The notes under the pieces were generated by a model, which was not told the DNA's origin, ran no database searches, and saw only the letters and a list, made by a program, of their open reading frames with translations. Below, piece after piece: positions 24,767 through 32,881 of a stretch of 34,668 bases of DNA. The stretch's first letter is position 1. The number at the start of each line of letters is the position of its first letter. The translations under genes and the position numbers were made by a program. Source of the DNA: a virus. The stretch is from positions 1 through 34,668 of the IMG/VR virus record IMGVR_UViG_3300008627_001174. One strand, given 5' to 3'.

Positions 24767-25079
24767 AACAGCACTAGTCTGTGGGCTTGTTTTAGCAACA
24801 GTTATTGCCATTATTGCAATTTCATTTGCTGTTAAATTTGCTTTACTAATCTTGCGAGTCGAAGATGCGCTTGAAGAGAGTTTAGATATTTTAGATGAGC
24901 GCTACACATCAATAACAGAGATTGTCGAAATACCATTGTTTTCAGACAGTCCACAGATCCGTCAGGTCCATACAGACCTGGTGCGTTCTAGAGAAGCTAT
25001 TCTTTTAATAGCCAACACTTTAACGGACGATTTTAGTCGTTTGAAGGACAATGAGGATGGCACGAAAGAAAATACGTAG
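24753..25079 (+). CDS. Small single-pass membrane protein
   Basis: 108 residues from TTG at 24753, with GGAG about eight bases upstream; it overlaps the glycosyltransferase gene by 14 bases. One hydrophobic helix at about 7-34 (VCGLVLATVIAIIAISF) is followed by an acidic, probably helical cytoplasmic tail (EDALEESLDILDERY). No recognised domain. Its place between glycosyltransferases and the late sigma gene gives no clear role. Confidence 0.65.
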   Translation: MTTLETALVCGLVLATVIAIIAISFAVKFALLILRVEDALEESLDILDERYTSITEIVEIPLFSDSPQIRQVHTDLVRSREAILLIANTLTDDFSRLKDNEDGTKENT

Positions 25080-25782
25080 AAACCCCGGTAAGCCGAGGAA
25101 CATGTATTTCAATAAAGATACTCAAGCATCGATTGAAGAATATCAGAACGAAGACGACTCAAAGAAAAGAGAGACAGTCTATAAAGAGAAGATCCTTCCG
25201 GCATTCGATCAATTAGCAGAGAGCTTGATTTTTGTTTACGGATTTAATTCTCCGTACGATGGGTTTCATGCGTTGAAGTCAGACTGCGTTACGTTCTTAT
25301 ACGAGACAATTCACAAATGGGATCCTGCTCGCGGCACAAAGGCTTTTTCTTATTTTAACGTTGTAGCAAAAAATTGGTTGATTATTCGTTGTCGAAATGC
25401 GAAAAAAGAAGACAGAAGACATGTTTCGATGTCCGATCTAACAACTATGTCGTCAAGAGATAAACATACTGTTGCAAACAGCAGTGTTGCTCCCTCCCCC
25501 CAGGAGATTATGGAATTGGGAGAGCTTCGTGACAATATAGTAAGGGTTATCGATGAAATTGACAAACGTATTACGAAAGAGAATGAAAAAATCTGTGTGC
25601 AGGCCATTCGAACAGTTTTTCAGAACATTGATAATTTGGACTTTTTAAACAAGCGTGCTATTTACGTTTATGTGAGGGAAATTTCGGGATTGACATCGAA
25701 GCAGCTTTCCGTTGCGATGTCGAAGATACGAAAGCATTACAAAGATATTGTGCATGATTCTCGAATCGTGGATTTGCTTTAA
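25057..25782 (+). CDS. T4 gp55-like late-transcription sigma factor
   Basis: 241 residues from ATG at 25057, chosen because AAGGA at 25044-25048 is eight bases away; ATG at 25051 is too close to it. KWDPARGTKAFSYFNVVAKNWLI matches sigma-70 region 2 (core binding and -10 recognition) as found in gp55 of T4-like phages. There is no region 4, as expected for a factor that reads promoters with only a -10 element. It would direct host RNA polymerase to the structural genes that follow. The C-terminal half is helical and lysine-rich. Confidence 0.8.
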   Translation: MARKKIRRNPGKPRNMYFNKDTQASIEEYQNEDDSKKRETVYKEKILPAFDQLAESLIFVYGFNSPYDGFHALKSDCVTFLYETIHKWDPARGTKAFSYFNVVAKNWLIIRCRNAKKEDRRHVSMSDLTTMSSRDKHTVANSSVAPSPQEIMELGELRDNIVRVIDEIDKRITKENEKICVQAIRTVFQNIDNLDFLNKRAIYVYVREISGLTSKQLSVAMSKIRKHYKDIVHDSRIVDLL

Positions 25783-25791
25783 GGATGAATG

Positions 25792-26160
25792 ATGGGTGAT
25801 AAAGTCGAAAAAAGCTTACAGGATCTAGAGCAAACAAAGAAGAAGATGAAAGACTTCGAGGGAGTCTTAAAAAAGATAAAGCATGCTGATGAAAAGAAAA
25901 GAATACTCTGGAAAGAGATATATGACAACGCGTTAATAGATCGTCAGAATGCCCACATTTTATTTGTCGAGGCATACACATGCATGACGCAAAGTGCATC
26001 AGAACATGTCAGTCTCGGTAGCACTTTGGCAAAATATTTAGAGCGCATGGGAAAGTCCAACGAGCAATTACTGAAATTAGCAGATTTGATATCGAAGTCT
26101 GAAGCTGCACATAATGCAATAAATGCTGACGAATTATTTTCTCAAATACAGGATGAGTGA
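25792..26160 (+). CDS. Helical protein of unknown function
   Basis: 122 residues from ATG at 25792 (AAGGA six bases upstream; ATG 25789 is adjacent). The first 60 residues are charged and heptad-like (EKSLQDLEQTKKKMKDFEGVL), predicting a coiled coil; the rest is also helical. No recognised domain. It sits between the late sigma factor and the baseplate hub gene, a position that fits a small baseplate or assembly protein, but nothing in the sequence proves it. Confidence 0.65.
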   Translation: MGDKVEKSLQDLEQTKKKMKDFEGVLKKIKHADEKKRILWKEIYDNALIDRQNAHILFVEAYTCMTQSASEHVSLGSTLAKYLERMGKSNEQLLKLADLISKSEAAHNAINADELFSQIQDE

Positions 26161-27908
26161 TGGCAAAGGGTTCGGGAACAGATGCAGTTGCAAAGATTAA
26201 TAATCCCACCAGCGATGTCGGTGATGTCGTTGAAGAAGCTGGGACAGCTGGGCCGACACAAGTTCTGCAACGCGCAGTCGTTGTGGAAGTCCTGTATGAT
26301 TTAGCTTCGTTTACAGAAGAAGAATTTACCGAGCTGCAAGAGCTCGTATCTACTCCGGATTTGCTGGCTTCTGCTCCTCGAAATTCTGTGATCGCTCGTT
26401 CTGTGACCGCGGGAGCAGACAAAAGAGCGACTGTAGAAACAGATGAAGAATCCAACGAGGAGAAGGGCACAGTAGGCATTCTGTGTTACCCATTTTTCCC
26501 TCCCCACCTGTGTTTCCCTATAAAGCCCGGGGAGCAGGTATGGGTGATTAACGATTCCCCTGATGTTACTGCGGGGGTGTCTTATTGGATGTGTAGGATT
26601 CCAGAGCCAGACCATATCGATGGTGTCAATTACACTCACGGAGATAGGAAGTTTGTCGGATCAACAGGTGAGAAGAGTTCCTCGGAAAAGTCCGCATCGG
26701 CTCAGGGCGAGGAGTTAGACGCAGACGCTGAGATTTTTGGCTTTCCAAACGGTCCCGGCACGGAAGACGCATTTTCTTTAAACACTGAGCTGGCATACGA
26801 AGAAATCGTTAACGCGTCGCTGTCGTATCTTTCATTTATTCCCGAGCCAGTTCCACGTTTTACGAAGCGCCCGGGAGATCTTGTTATTCAAGGCTCAAAC
26901 AACGCTTTGATATGTCTTGGTCAAGATCGTGGATGGACCCACCCAGACAGCAGTGTTACACGTACAGACGCTGGCGGTGCAGAAACCTCTAACGCGACAT
27001 TGGAAGATGGTGATACCACGCTGGACGCTTCGATAAGCACTGGCTGCATCGATATCGTTGCCGGCCGCGGCCGTTACGATTTCAGAGTCCTTGGCGGAAG
27101 TGTCGATGCGGAACCCGAGTTGACGGCTTCCAGGTCGGTTAAGAATGTTCCGCCCGAAGAAGGTGGCCGAGACGCGTATGATGAAACAAATAAAAATCCT
27201 GTTGGAGACGACACTGCCGACGTGAATCGGCTTGATACTCCAGCAGAGGGCGATCCCGATTTGGAGAACGACGCAGCGCGGCTGTACGTGGCGATGGCAA
27301 TGCAGGTCGACAAAAGTTTCCACATCGATAAGGAGGGTGATACAATCCCATCTGCAATTGATGGTAACATAGCTCCCGCAGAAGATGAGTCTTCTATTGA
27401 GTTTCCTGCTGCTATTGTTGCAAAGTCTGATGAGATTCGTTTGATTGCCAGAAGAAAAGAGTCAGATGATCCCGTCTCTGGAGCCCCAGAGATAAATGGC
27501 AGTATAAGATTGATCAAGGAAGGTGATATCAGCGATGACGCATGCGCTATATACCTCTTACCTGATGGCACGATTCAGATCAGTGGAAAGCAGATATTGA
27601 TAGGAAGAAAGTCAAGTGATCAGTCTGAACGTTCGTCTATCTACGCTATGGGAGATGGTGGAGACCCAATGGGTCCCAACGGCACTGAACCGTGGGTGAG
27701 GTTTTCTGATTTGAAGAAGTTGTTTACGCAGTTGTACGAAGCGTTAGATGATTTTTGTACGACGCTTCAATCCAATCAATGCCCTCTTTGGGGGCCAAAC
27801 CCTCAAGTTACAGCAGCCTCCACGCAGCTACAGGCACTACTTAAAATTCATAAAACAAGAACAGAAGATTTCGATCAGTTGGCGTCAACAAGAATTTGGG
27901 GAGAATAA
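26160..27908 (+). CDS. Baseplate hub protein, gp5-like OB-fold
   Basis: 582 residues from ATG at 26160 (TGATG overlap, AGGA six bases upstream). Residues about 35-165 match the N-terminal OB domain region of gp5-like hub proteins of marine T4-like phages: LTEEE-type helix followed by APRNSVIAR, then YPFFPPHLCFPIKPGEQVWV, YWMCRIPEPDH and VNYTHGDR. No lysozyme catalytic domain is seen, unlike T4 gp5. The middle (about 300-450) is acidic and repetitive in composition, and the C-terminus is helical. It would form the hub on which the tail tube sits. Confidence 0.75.
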   Translation: MAKGSGTDAVAKINNPTSDVGDVVEEAGTAGPTQVLQRAVVVEVLYDLASFTEEEFTELQELVSTPDLLASAPRNSVIARSVTAGADKRATVETDEESNEEKGTVGILCYPFFPPHLCFPIKPGEQVWVINDSPDVTAGVSYWMCRIPEPDHIDGVNYTHGDRKFVGSTGEKSSSEKSASAQGEELDADAEIFGFPNGPGTEDAFSLNTELAYEEIVNASLSYLSFIPEPVPRFTKRPGDLVIQGSNNALICLGQDRGWTHPDSSVTRTDAGGAETSNATLEDGDTTLDASISTGCIDIVAGRGRYDFRVLGGSVDAEPELTASRSVKNVPPEEGGRDAYDETNKNPVGDDTADVNRLDTPAEGDPDLENDAARLYVAMAMQVDKSFHIDKEGDTIPSAIDGNIAPAEDESSIEFPAAIVAKSDEIRLIARRKESDDPVSGAPEINGSIRLIKEGDISDDACAIYLLPDGTIQISGKQILIGRKSSDQSERSSIYAMGDGGDPMGPNGTEPWVRFSDLKKLFTQLYEALDDFCTTLQSNQCPLWGPNPQVTAASTQLQALLKIHKTRTEDFDQLASTRIWGE

Positions 27909-27911
27909 TGT

Positions 27912-28931
27912 ATGTCTAAAGAATCAGGTAGTGGAATTGGTCAATCTAGCTGGTCATTTTCGCTCGGCAAATTACAAATAGACGAAGACGCCCAGCTGGC
28001 CGCGGCGACAGCAGCACTTCTCGATTCCTTTGTTGAACCCACTGCGGAAGAGGTTACGATTTCCGCCGCCGCAGTTGGCGCCGCCGCTACTCTTGGTGGC
28101 GCCCTGGCGTTAACACTACCGCTGGCATTTGACGTCGATGTCCCCGAAATCGCGTTGCCTGCTAAAAGCGGGAGTAGTGCTGACGTAGAGGGAGATGAAG
28201 AAACAATTGAGACCTTTAACGCATTACAGGCATCTTCCGATGCACAAGCTTCGATGGGTGACGCTGTTTTTCAAACGCTAGATCCGATCCTGAATGGTAT
28301 CAGAGCCGAAGACGATCCAGCTGTCCTTGCCATATACGAAGCTGCCGATAAGGCCATTAGCGATGCTGGTATAGATGACAAGGACACTGTGCCACCAATT
28401 CCGTATGATGGTAATTTCATAACGAGTGTTGTACCCTCAATTGCAAGAATGCAATTATTCGATGAGATAGCATACGCTTTCCGACGATCTGGGATGGCTG
28501 CAGGAGCAGAAGATCCAGAAGCTCCAGGTAAAATTCTAGCAGCTTATATTGCTTTGGCGGTTGAAAAATTTGTGAGGAGAGCGATCATTAAAGTGTCTTT
28601 ACCAGATGATAACTACATCAAGTTGCTGTCCGAACTAACTACGTTTGGAACAAACGCTGCCGCTTCCGCGGCGGTGGGGTCTCCGAATGTTGCTCTGACC
28701 ACAACGGTAGAAGGCGGAAATGCCCAGGGATCGTATACACTTGACTCAGCTGACATGATGCTTGGCGTTAACGTTGTTCCTTTACTTAATTTTTATGGTG
28801 GAATAAAGAGAGTTGTTGACTACGGGGATAATTTTGTTCATGATGGGTATGTTGATGATGGTGCTGAGGCAAAGATGGTGAACATGGACGCTATCTTATT
28901 AATGCTAGAAAATGGAATAAACTTCGTATAG
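27912..28931 (+). CDS. Alanine-rich virion protein of unknown function
   Basis: 339 residues. Very rich in alanine and aspartate, and with higher GC than the sugar genes. One strongly hydrophobic stretch at about 50-75 (AAVGAAATLGGALALTLPLAF) could insert in or cross a membrane. The C-terminal part mentions no known motif. Its place between the gp5-like hub and gp25-like wedge genes makes it a likely structural protein, perhaps a tail or baseplate component. Confidence 0.65.
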   Translation: MSKESGSGIGQSSWSFSLGKLQIDEDAQLAAATAALLDSFVEPTAEEVTISAAAVGAAATLGGALALTLPLAFDVDVPEIALPAKSGSSADVEGDEETIETFNALQASSDAQASMGDAVFQTLDPILNGIRAEDDPAVLAIYEAADKAISDAGIDDKDTVPPIPYDGNFITSVVPSIARMQLFDEIAYAFRRSGMAAGAEDPEAPGKILAAYIALAVEKFVRRAIIKVSLPDDNYIKLLSELTTFGTNAAASAAVGSPNVALTTTVEGGNAQGSYTLDSADMMLGVNVVPLLNFYGGIKRVVDYGDNFVHDGYVDDGAEAKMVNMDAILLMLENGINFV

Positions 28932-28975
28932 CGTGGTGAATTTATAGAAGTTGATAATTAACCCCAGGTGGTTGT

Positions 28976-29473
28976 ATGGCGTTAACGAAATTAGGAGATA
29001 GACAAGTTTACTCTTTTAGGTCTGTTGGTGAACAAGCCGAGGCCCGGAAGCTTCGACAGAAAGAGCAAAAAAGGAATATAGCTTTTGGGATTAAAACCCC
29101 CGTGGCGCTGTCGTCGGAGGGAACTGAGTTTATTAAAATGAATTATTCTATGGCTGATCAAGTTAGCGATAATTTTAAGAACTTAATCCTCACAAATCAC
29201 GGTGAACGGTTGGGGTTTCCTGATTTCGGTGCGAACTTAATGGAGTTGTCGTTTGAGCTTCAAAGCGAAGATGGGCAAACTGAGGCGATAAATAGGATAA
29301 GTCGCGCCGTCGGTAAATACATGCCCTATGTGATTCCATCCACATTCGAACCCATTACTGAGTATTTTGACAACAAGAACGTCGCAAAAGTCGGTGTTAG
29401 AATCACTTATAGTGTTCCGAAGTTAAACGTCCAGAACAGGATTCTTGAAGTAATAATCTATAGCGCGAGTTGA
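28976..29473 (+). CDS. Baseplate wedge protein, gp25-like
   Basis: 165 residues; AGGTGG lies ahead of the ATG. The core matches the GPW/gp25 family of sheath-initiating baseplate proteins: NFKNLILTNHGERLGFPDFGANLMEL, then ITYSVP near the C-terminus. Length is close to T4 gp25 (132) plus an N-terminal extension of about 35 charged residues (QAEARKLRQKEQKRN). It lies directly upstream of the gp6-like gene, as in T4-like phages. Confidence 0.85.
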   Translation: MALTKLGDRQVYSFRSVGEQAEARKLRQKEQKRNIAFGIKTPVALSSEGTEFIKMNYSMADQVSDNFKNLILTNHGERLGFPDFGANLMELSFELQSEDGQTEAINRISRAVGKYMPYVIPSTFEPITEYFDNKNVAKVGVRITYSVPKLNVQNRILEVIIYSAS

Positions 29474-29475
29474 CA

Positions 29476-31320
29476 ATGGCATCAGACATCAAAAAAGACC
29501 TTAAGAAAGAATTACAGCGAAGTTATCTTGCAAAAGATTTCAATTCTTTTCGAGCAGAATTATTAACGCATGCGAGGGTTTACTTTCCTGATAAGATAAG
29601 AGATTTCACTGAAGCTAGCTTAGGAGGGTTGCTGCTTGATATGGCTGCGTTTGTCGGTGATTCGATGGCGTTTTATTTGGACCACCAATTTAACGAATTG
29701 AATTGGGCTACTGCCATCGAGAGCAAAAATGTACAAAAACACTTAAAAAGCGCGGGTGTTAAAGTCCGGGGCGCAGCGCCGGCTGTTTGCGGGGTTACAT
29801 TTTATTTTGAAATCCCAGCCGAGCTTGTGGGTAGCGAGTATGAGCCTTCTCCAACGCTGCTACCAAAAGTTGGACAGGGTACAAGGCTAGCCTCTGCTAA
29901 GGGTGTTCCATTTTCTCTGGTAGAAGATCTGGATTTTACAGAGAAAGATTATCTCGGAAACTATCTTTACAATGCAGTCCTTGTAGAGGCCGATGACTCT
30001 GGGAATCCAGTCAGTTATGTTGTTACTAGGTTAGGAATTTGTCTTTCTGGTGAAGAAAAAACGGAGTCGATAAAAATTCCAAATGTTCATAAACCCTATA
30101 GAACACTAACATTAGCGTCTGAAAATATAACAGAAATAATAAGCGTGAAAGATGTAGAAGAGAACGTGTACTATGAAGTGAACAACCTAACACAAGACAC
30201 CGTTTTTGAGGTGGTTGCAAATACTACTGAAGATGCTGATCAAGTTCCTAATAATATTGAAATAATTCCTGCGCCCTACAGATTCACAACGACTTATGAT
30301 TACAACACAAAATTAACTAAATTAAGGTTCGGCGCCGGTGATGCCTCAACGCTGGACAATGATATTGTTCCGGACCCTGCTGAACTAGCGTTGCCGCTAT
30401 ATGGTAAGAAGACGTTTGGTAAATTTACGATTGACCCCAATTCGTTGCTTCAAACTCACACTCTTGGTATAGCACCAAAGAATACTACACTAAAAATTAC
30501 GTATCGTTTCGGCGGTGGATTGAACCATAATGTTGCTGCATCGACAATTAAGACTGTCGACTCGCTAATACTGACGTTTGATAGCAGGGCGCCGGCATCT
30601 GGTGCAGCTGCAGTCCGAGCGTCAGTGGATGTGCTGAATGACGATCCCGCTTCCGGTGCTGATAACGCCCCTACGCTAGAAGAACTTCGAGTTCAGATTC
30701 CTGCCTCCCGACAAGCGCAGAACAGAATTATCACGAAAGAAGATTTGGTTTCTAGAATATACACTTTACCCAATAAATTTGGGAGAGTGTACCGTGTTGG
30801 TGTTCGTCCGAACCCAATTAATTCATTGGCATCACAGATATTTGTTGTGTCTCGAGACAAAGATAAAAAGCTGGGCCTAACTCCAGATACGCTAAAGAAG
30901 AACCTACGGAAATATCTAAACGAATTTCGGGCCGTAAGTGATGCATTTGATATTTTAGATGCGCAAGTTGTTAATTTTGCTGTAAGCTTGGAAATAGTTG
31001 CGCATCCAACATCAAACAAGACACAAGTCGCCCAGTCGTGTATCAAGGCTTTGACAAGAATATTAGACACAAAAAACTTCCAAATTGATATGCCAATAGC
31101 GTTGTCGGATATTACGAATGTAGTACTGAACACGCAAGGAGTAATTTCATTGGTCGATCTCAAAGTAACGAATGTTACGGGGACTGTAGAGGAAAGAGTT
31201 TATAGCGATGTATCGTTCAACGTCGACGCGAACACATTTCAACAAATGGTAATAGGGCCAGATGGTTCAATCTTTGAATTAAAATATCCAGATACCGATA
31301 TCAAGATTTCCGTAAGGTGA
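29476..31320 (+). CDS. Baseplate wedge protein, gp6/baseplate-J-like
   Basis: 614 residues from ATG at 29476; TTG at 29470 overlaps the previous stop. DFTEASLGGLLLDMAAFVGDSMAFYLDHQFNE, followed by KNVQKHLKSAG, is the opening typical of gp6-like baseplate wedge proteins. The C-terminal third (RIITKEDLVSRIYTLP, then a gp53/J-type repeat fold) fits as well. T4 gp6 is 660 residues, so the length is right. It forms the ring of the baseplate wedges. Confidence 0.85.
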   Translation: MASDIKKDLKKELQRSYLAKDFNSFRAELLTHARVYFPDKIRDFTEASLGGLLLDMAAFVGDSMAFYLDHQFNELNWATAIESKNVQKHLKSAGVKVRGAAPAVCGVTFYFEIPAELVGSEYEPSPTLLPKVGQGTRLASAKGVPFSLVEDLDFTEKDYLGNYLYNAVLVEADDSGNPVSYVVTRLGICLSGEEKTESIKIPNVHKPYRTLTLASENITEIISVKDVEENVYYEVNNLTQDTVFEVVANTTEDADQVPNNIEIIPAPYRFTTTYDYNTKLTKLRFGAGDASTLDNDIVPDPAELALPLYGKKTFGKFTIDPNSLLQTHTLGIAPKNTTLKITYRFGGGLNHNVAASTIKTVDSLILTFDSRAPASGAAAVRASVDVLNDDPASGADNAPTLEELRVQIPASRQAQNRIITKEDLVSRIYTLPNKFGRVYRVGVRPNPINSLASQIFVVSRDKDKKLGLTPDTLKKNLRKYLNEFRAVSDAFDILDAQVVNFAVSLEIVAHPTSNKTQVAQSCIKALTRILDTKNFQIDMPIALSDITNVVLNTQGVISLVDLKVTNVTGTVEERVYSDVSFNVDANTFQQMVIGPDGSIFELKYPDTDIKISVR

Positions 31321-31327
31321 TTTCAAC

Positions 31328-32881
31328 ATGTTTTATATCTTAACGGCTAGCGCTGATACATACATCACAAATAAAATTATTGATAATAGTTTTAGAGCCA
31401 CCGACACGAATGTTGGAAGGGCTGGTACACTGGATTTGTTTAAGCTCTACGATGAGTCTACGTATACTTCTGGGTCTACTAGGGTTACGTCATCTGTTAG
31501 TGAGCTGTCACGCTTATTAGTAAAATTCGATTACAGCACGCTATCCACACTCGCGAGTTCTTCTCTAGATTTTACGAACTCGAGCTTCAGAGCAACGCTT
31601 GAATTAACTGAGGTAGAAACAGGATCACCAGTTCCTAGAAATTTTTGGGTTGTTGCTTATCCACTGGCTAAAGCTTTTTCTGAAGGCTCTGGTCGTGATG
31701 TTAACCGCTTTCTAGATGTCGACGCCGCAAATTTTTTGACGGCATCCTATTCTTCTTCCGGCTCACCGGTATTATGGAGTCTGTCGGGCTCTGGTAAAGC
31801 TGGGTTTATGGGGGATTCGGGAATTGATTATATCACAACTGGCGTCCTGGGATCTTCCATAACTGACTTCGGAGCGTCTCAATATTTCAGTGATGGGCCT
31901 GGGAAAATATCACTTGACGTAACAAAGGTTGTTTCTTCATCATTGGCTGGTGATTTATCAAACCACGGCTTTAGAATTTCTTTTAGCGGGTCATACGAAA
32001 CAGATTCAAAAACAAGGTTCGCTAAAAGGTTCGCCTCTCGCCACGTTAGAAACAAAATATTGGCACCCCGAATTCTTGTAACATGGAATAATACCATAAA
32101 AGACAGTCATCAAAGCTTCATATTTAATTCTACTGCGAGCTTGTTCCTAAAAAATATTGTTGGGGGAACTGCAACTAACATTAGATCTGGTGCATCTGAT
32201 ACGGCACTGACAGGTCAGAATTGCATACTACTGACGTTGATCAGTGGGTCTGGACCAACTGCTAAATCAATTTTTGTAACAGGATCTCAACATACCGGGT
32301 CCGCAACTGGTGCGGGAATGACTGGAGTGTACTCTGCCTCATTTTCCCTTAACAGGTTTGATTCTACATTTTTTAAGACCTTGAGAAGTCAGGATGAGCT
32401 TGTCTTGAAAGAGATTTGGTCTTCTATCGATAGAACTATTGGATATCTGACAAGTTCTATTACAGTGAAGAAGTCCGCAGTCGGAACTGATAATTTTGTT
32501 AATAGAAGCTTGGTGTTCTCTGCGCTGAATGCGCAGCCAGAGTATAAGCAATACTCGACCGCGAAAATTCGTCTCTTTATAGAAGATATCGACGCGCAAT
32601 TAAAAGACAAAGCTTACAAGCTACCACGAAAATTAAAGACAGCTGTGGTTGATAGAGTATATTATAGGATAAGAGATATTGAAACGAATACGGTTATTAT
32701 ACCATTCGATGACGTAACGGATTCGACAAGGCTTTGTACTGATGCTGCTGGAATGTATATTGATTTATTAACTGCTGGTCTTCCATTAAATAGAAGCTAT
32801 ACTATAGACTTGCTTGTGAAGGATAGCGGGGTTTCGGAAATTGTGGAGCTTAGGGATATTTCTTTTAAGGTTGTTTCTTAA
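31328..32881 (+). CDS. Virion protein with DNRLRE-like N-terminal region
   Basis: 517 residues; AAGGTGA upstream. SADTYITNKIID...FRATDTNVGRAG...SRLLVKFDYSTL resembles the DNRLRE beta-sandwich found in extracellular adhesive proteins and some phage baseplate or fibre proteins. The remainder is serine- and threonine-rich and beta-strand-like, with RVYYRIRDIETNTVIIPF near the end. It probably sits at the tail tip or baseplate periphery. The domain call is from pattern recall. Confidence 0.65.
   Translation: MFYILTASADTYITNKIIDNSFRATDTNVGRAGTLDLFKLYDESTYTSGSTRVTSSVSELSRLLVKFDYSTLSTLASSSLDFTNSSFRATLELTEVETGSPVPRNFWVVAYPLAKAFSEGSGRDVNRFLDVDAANFLTASYSSSGSPVLWSLSGSGKAGFMGDSGIDYITTGVLGSSITDFGASQYFSDGPGKISLDVTKVVSSSLAGDLSNHGFRISFSGSYETDSKTRFAKRFASRHVRNKILAPRILVTWNNTIKDSHQSFIFNSTASLFLKNIVGGTATNIRSGASDTALTGQNCILLTLISGSGPTAKSIFVTGSQHTGSATGAGMTGVYSASFSLNRFDSTFFKTLRSQDELVLKEIWSSIDRTIGYLTSSITVKKSAVGTDNFVNRSLVFSALNAQPEYKQYSTAKIRLFIEDIDAQLKDKAYKLPRKLKTAVVDRVYYRIRDIETNTVIIPFDDVTDSTRLCTDAAGMYIDLLTAGLPLNRSYTIDLLVKDSGVSEIVELRDISFKVVS

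Noticed and set aside
26009-26479. 156-codon open frame on the minus strand
   Set aside because: It spans the junction of two well-supported + strand genes and is low-complexity Ser/Thr/Val antisense.
27074-27571. 165-codon open frame on the minus strand
   Set aside because: It lies fully inside the gp5-like gene; its serine-rich product is the antisense of an acidic coding region and has no start context or domain.
28932-28975. Possible terminator hairpin (AACC...GGTT) in the gap before the gp25-like gene
   Set aside because: The stem is only four pairs and has no U-tract; the purine-rich part is better explained as a ribosome binding site.
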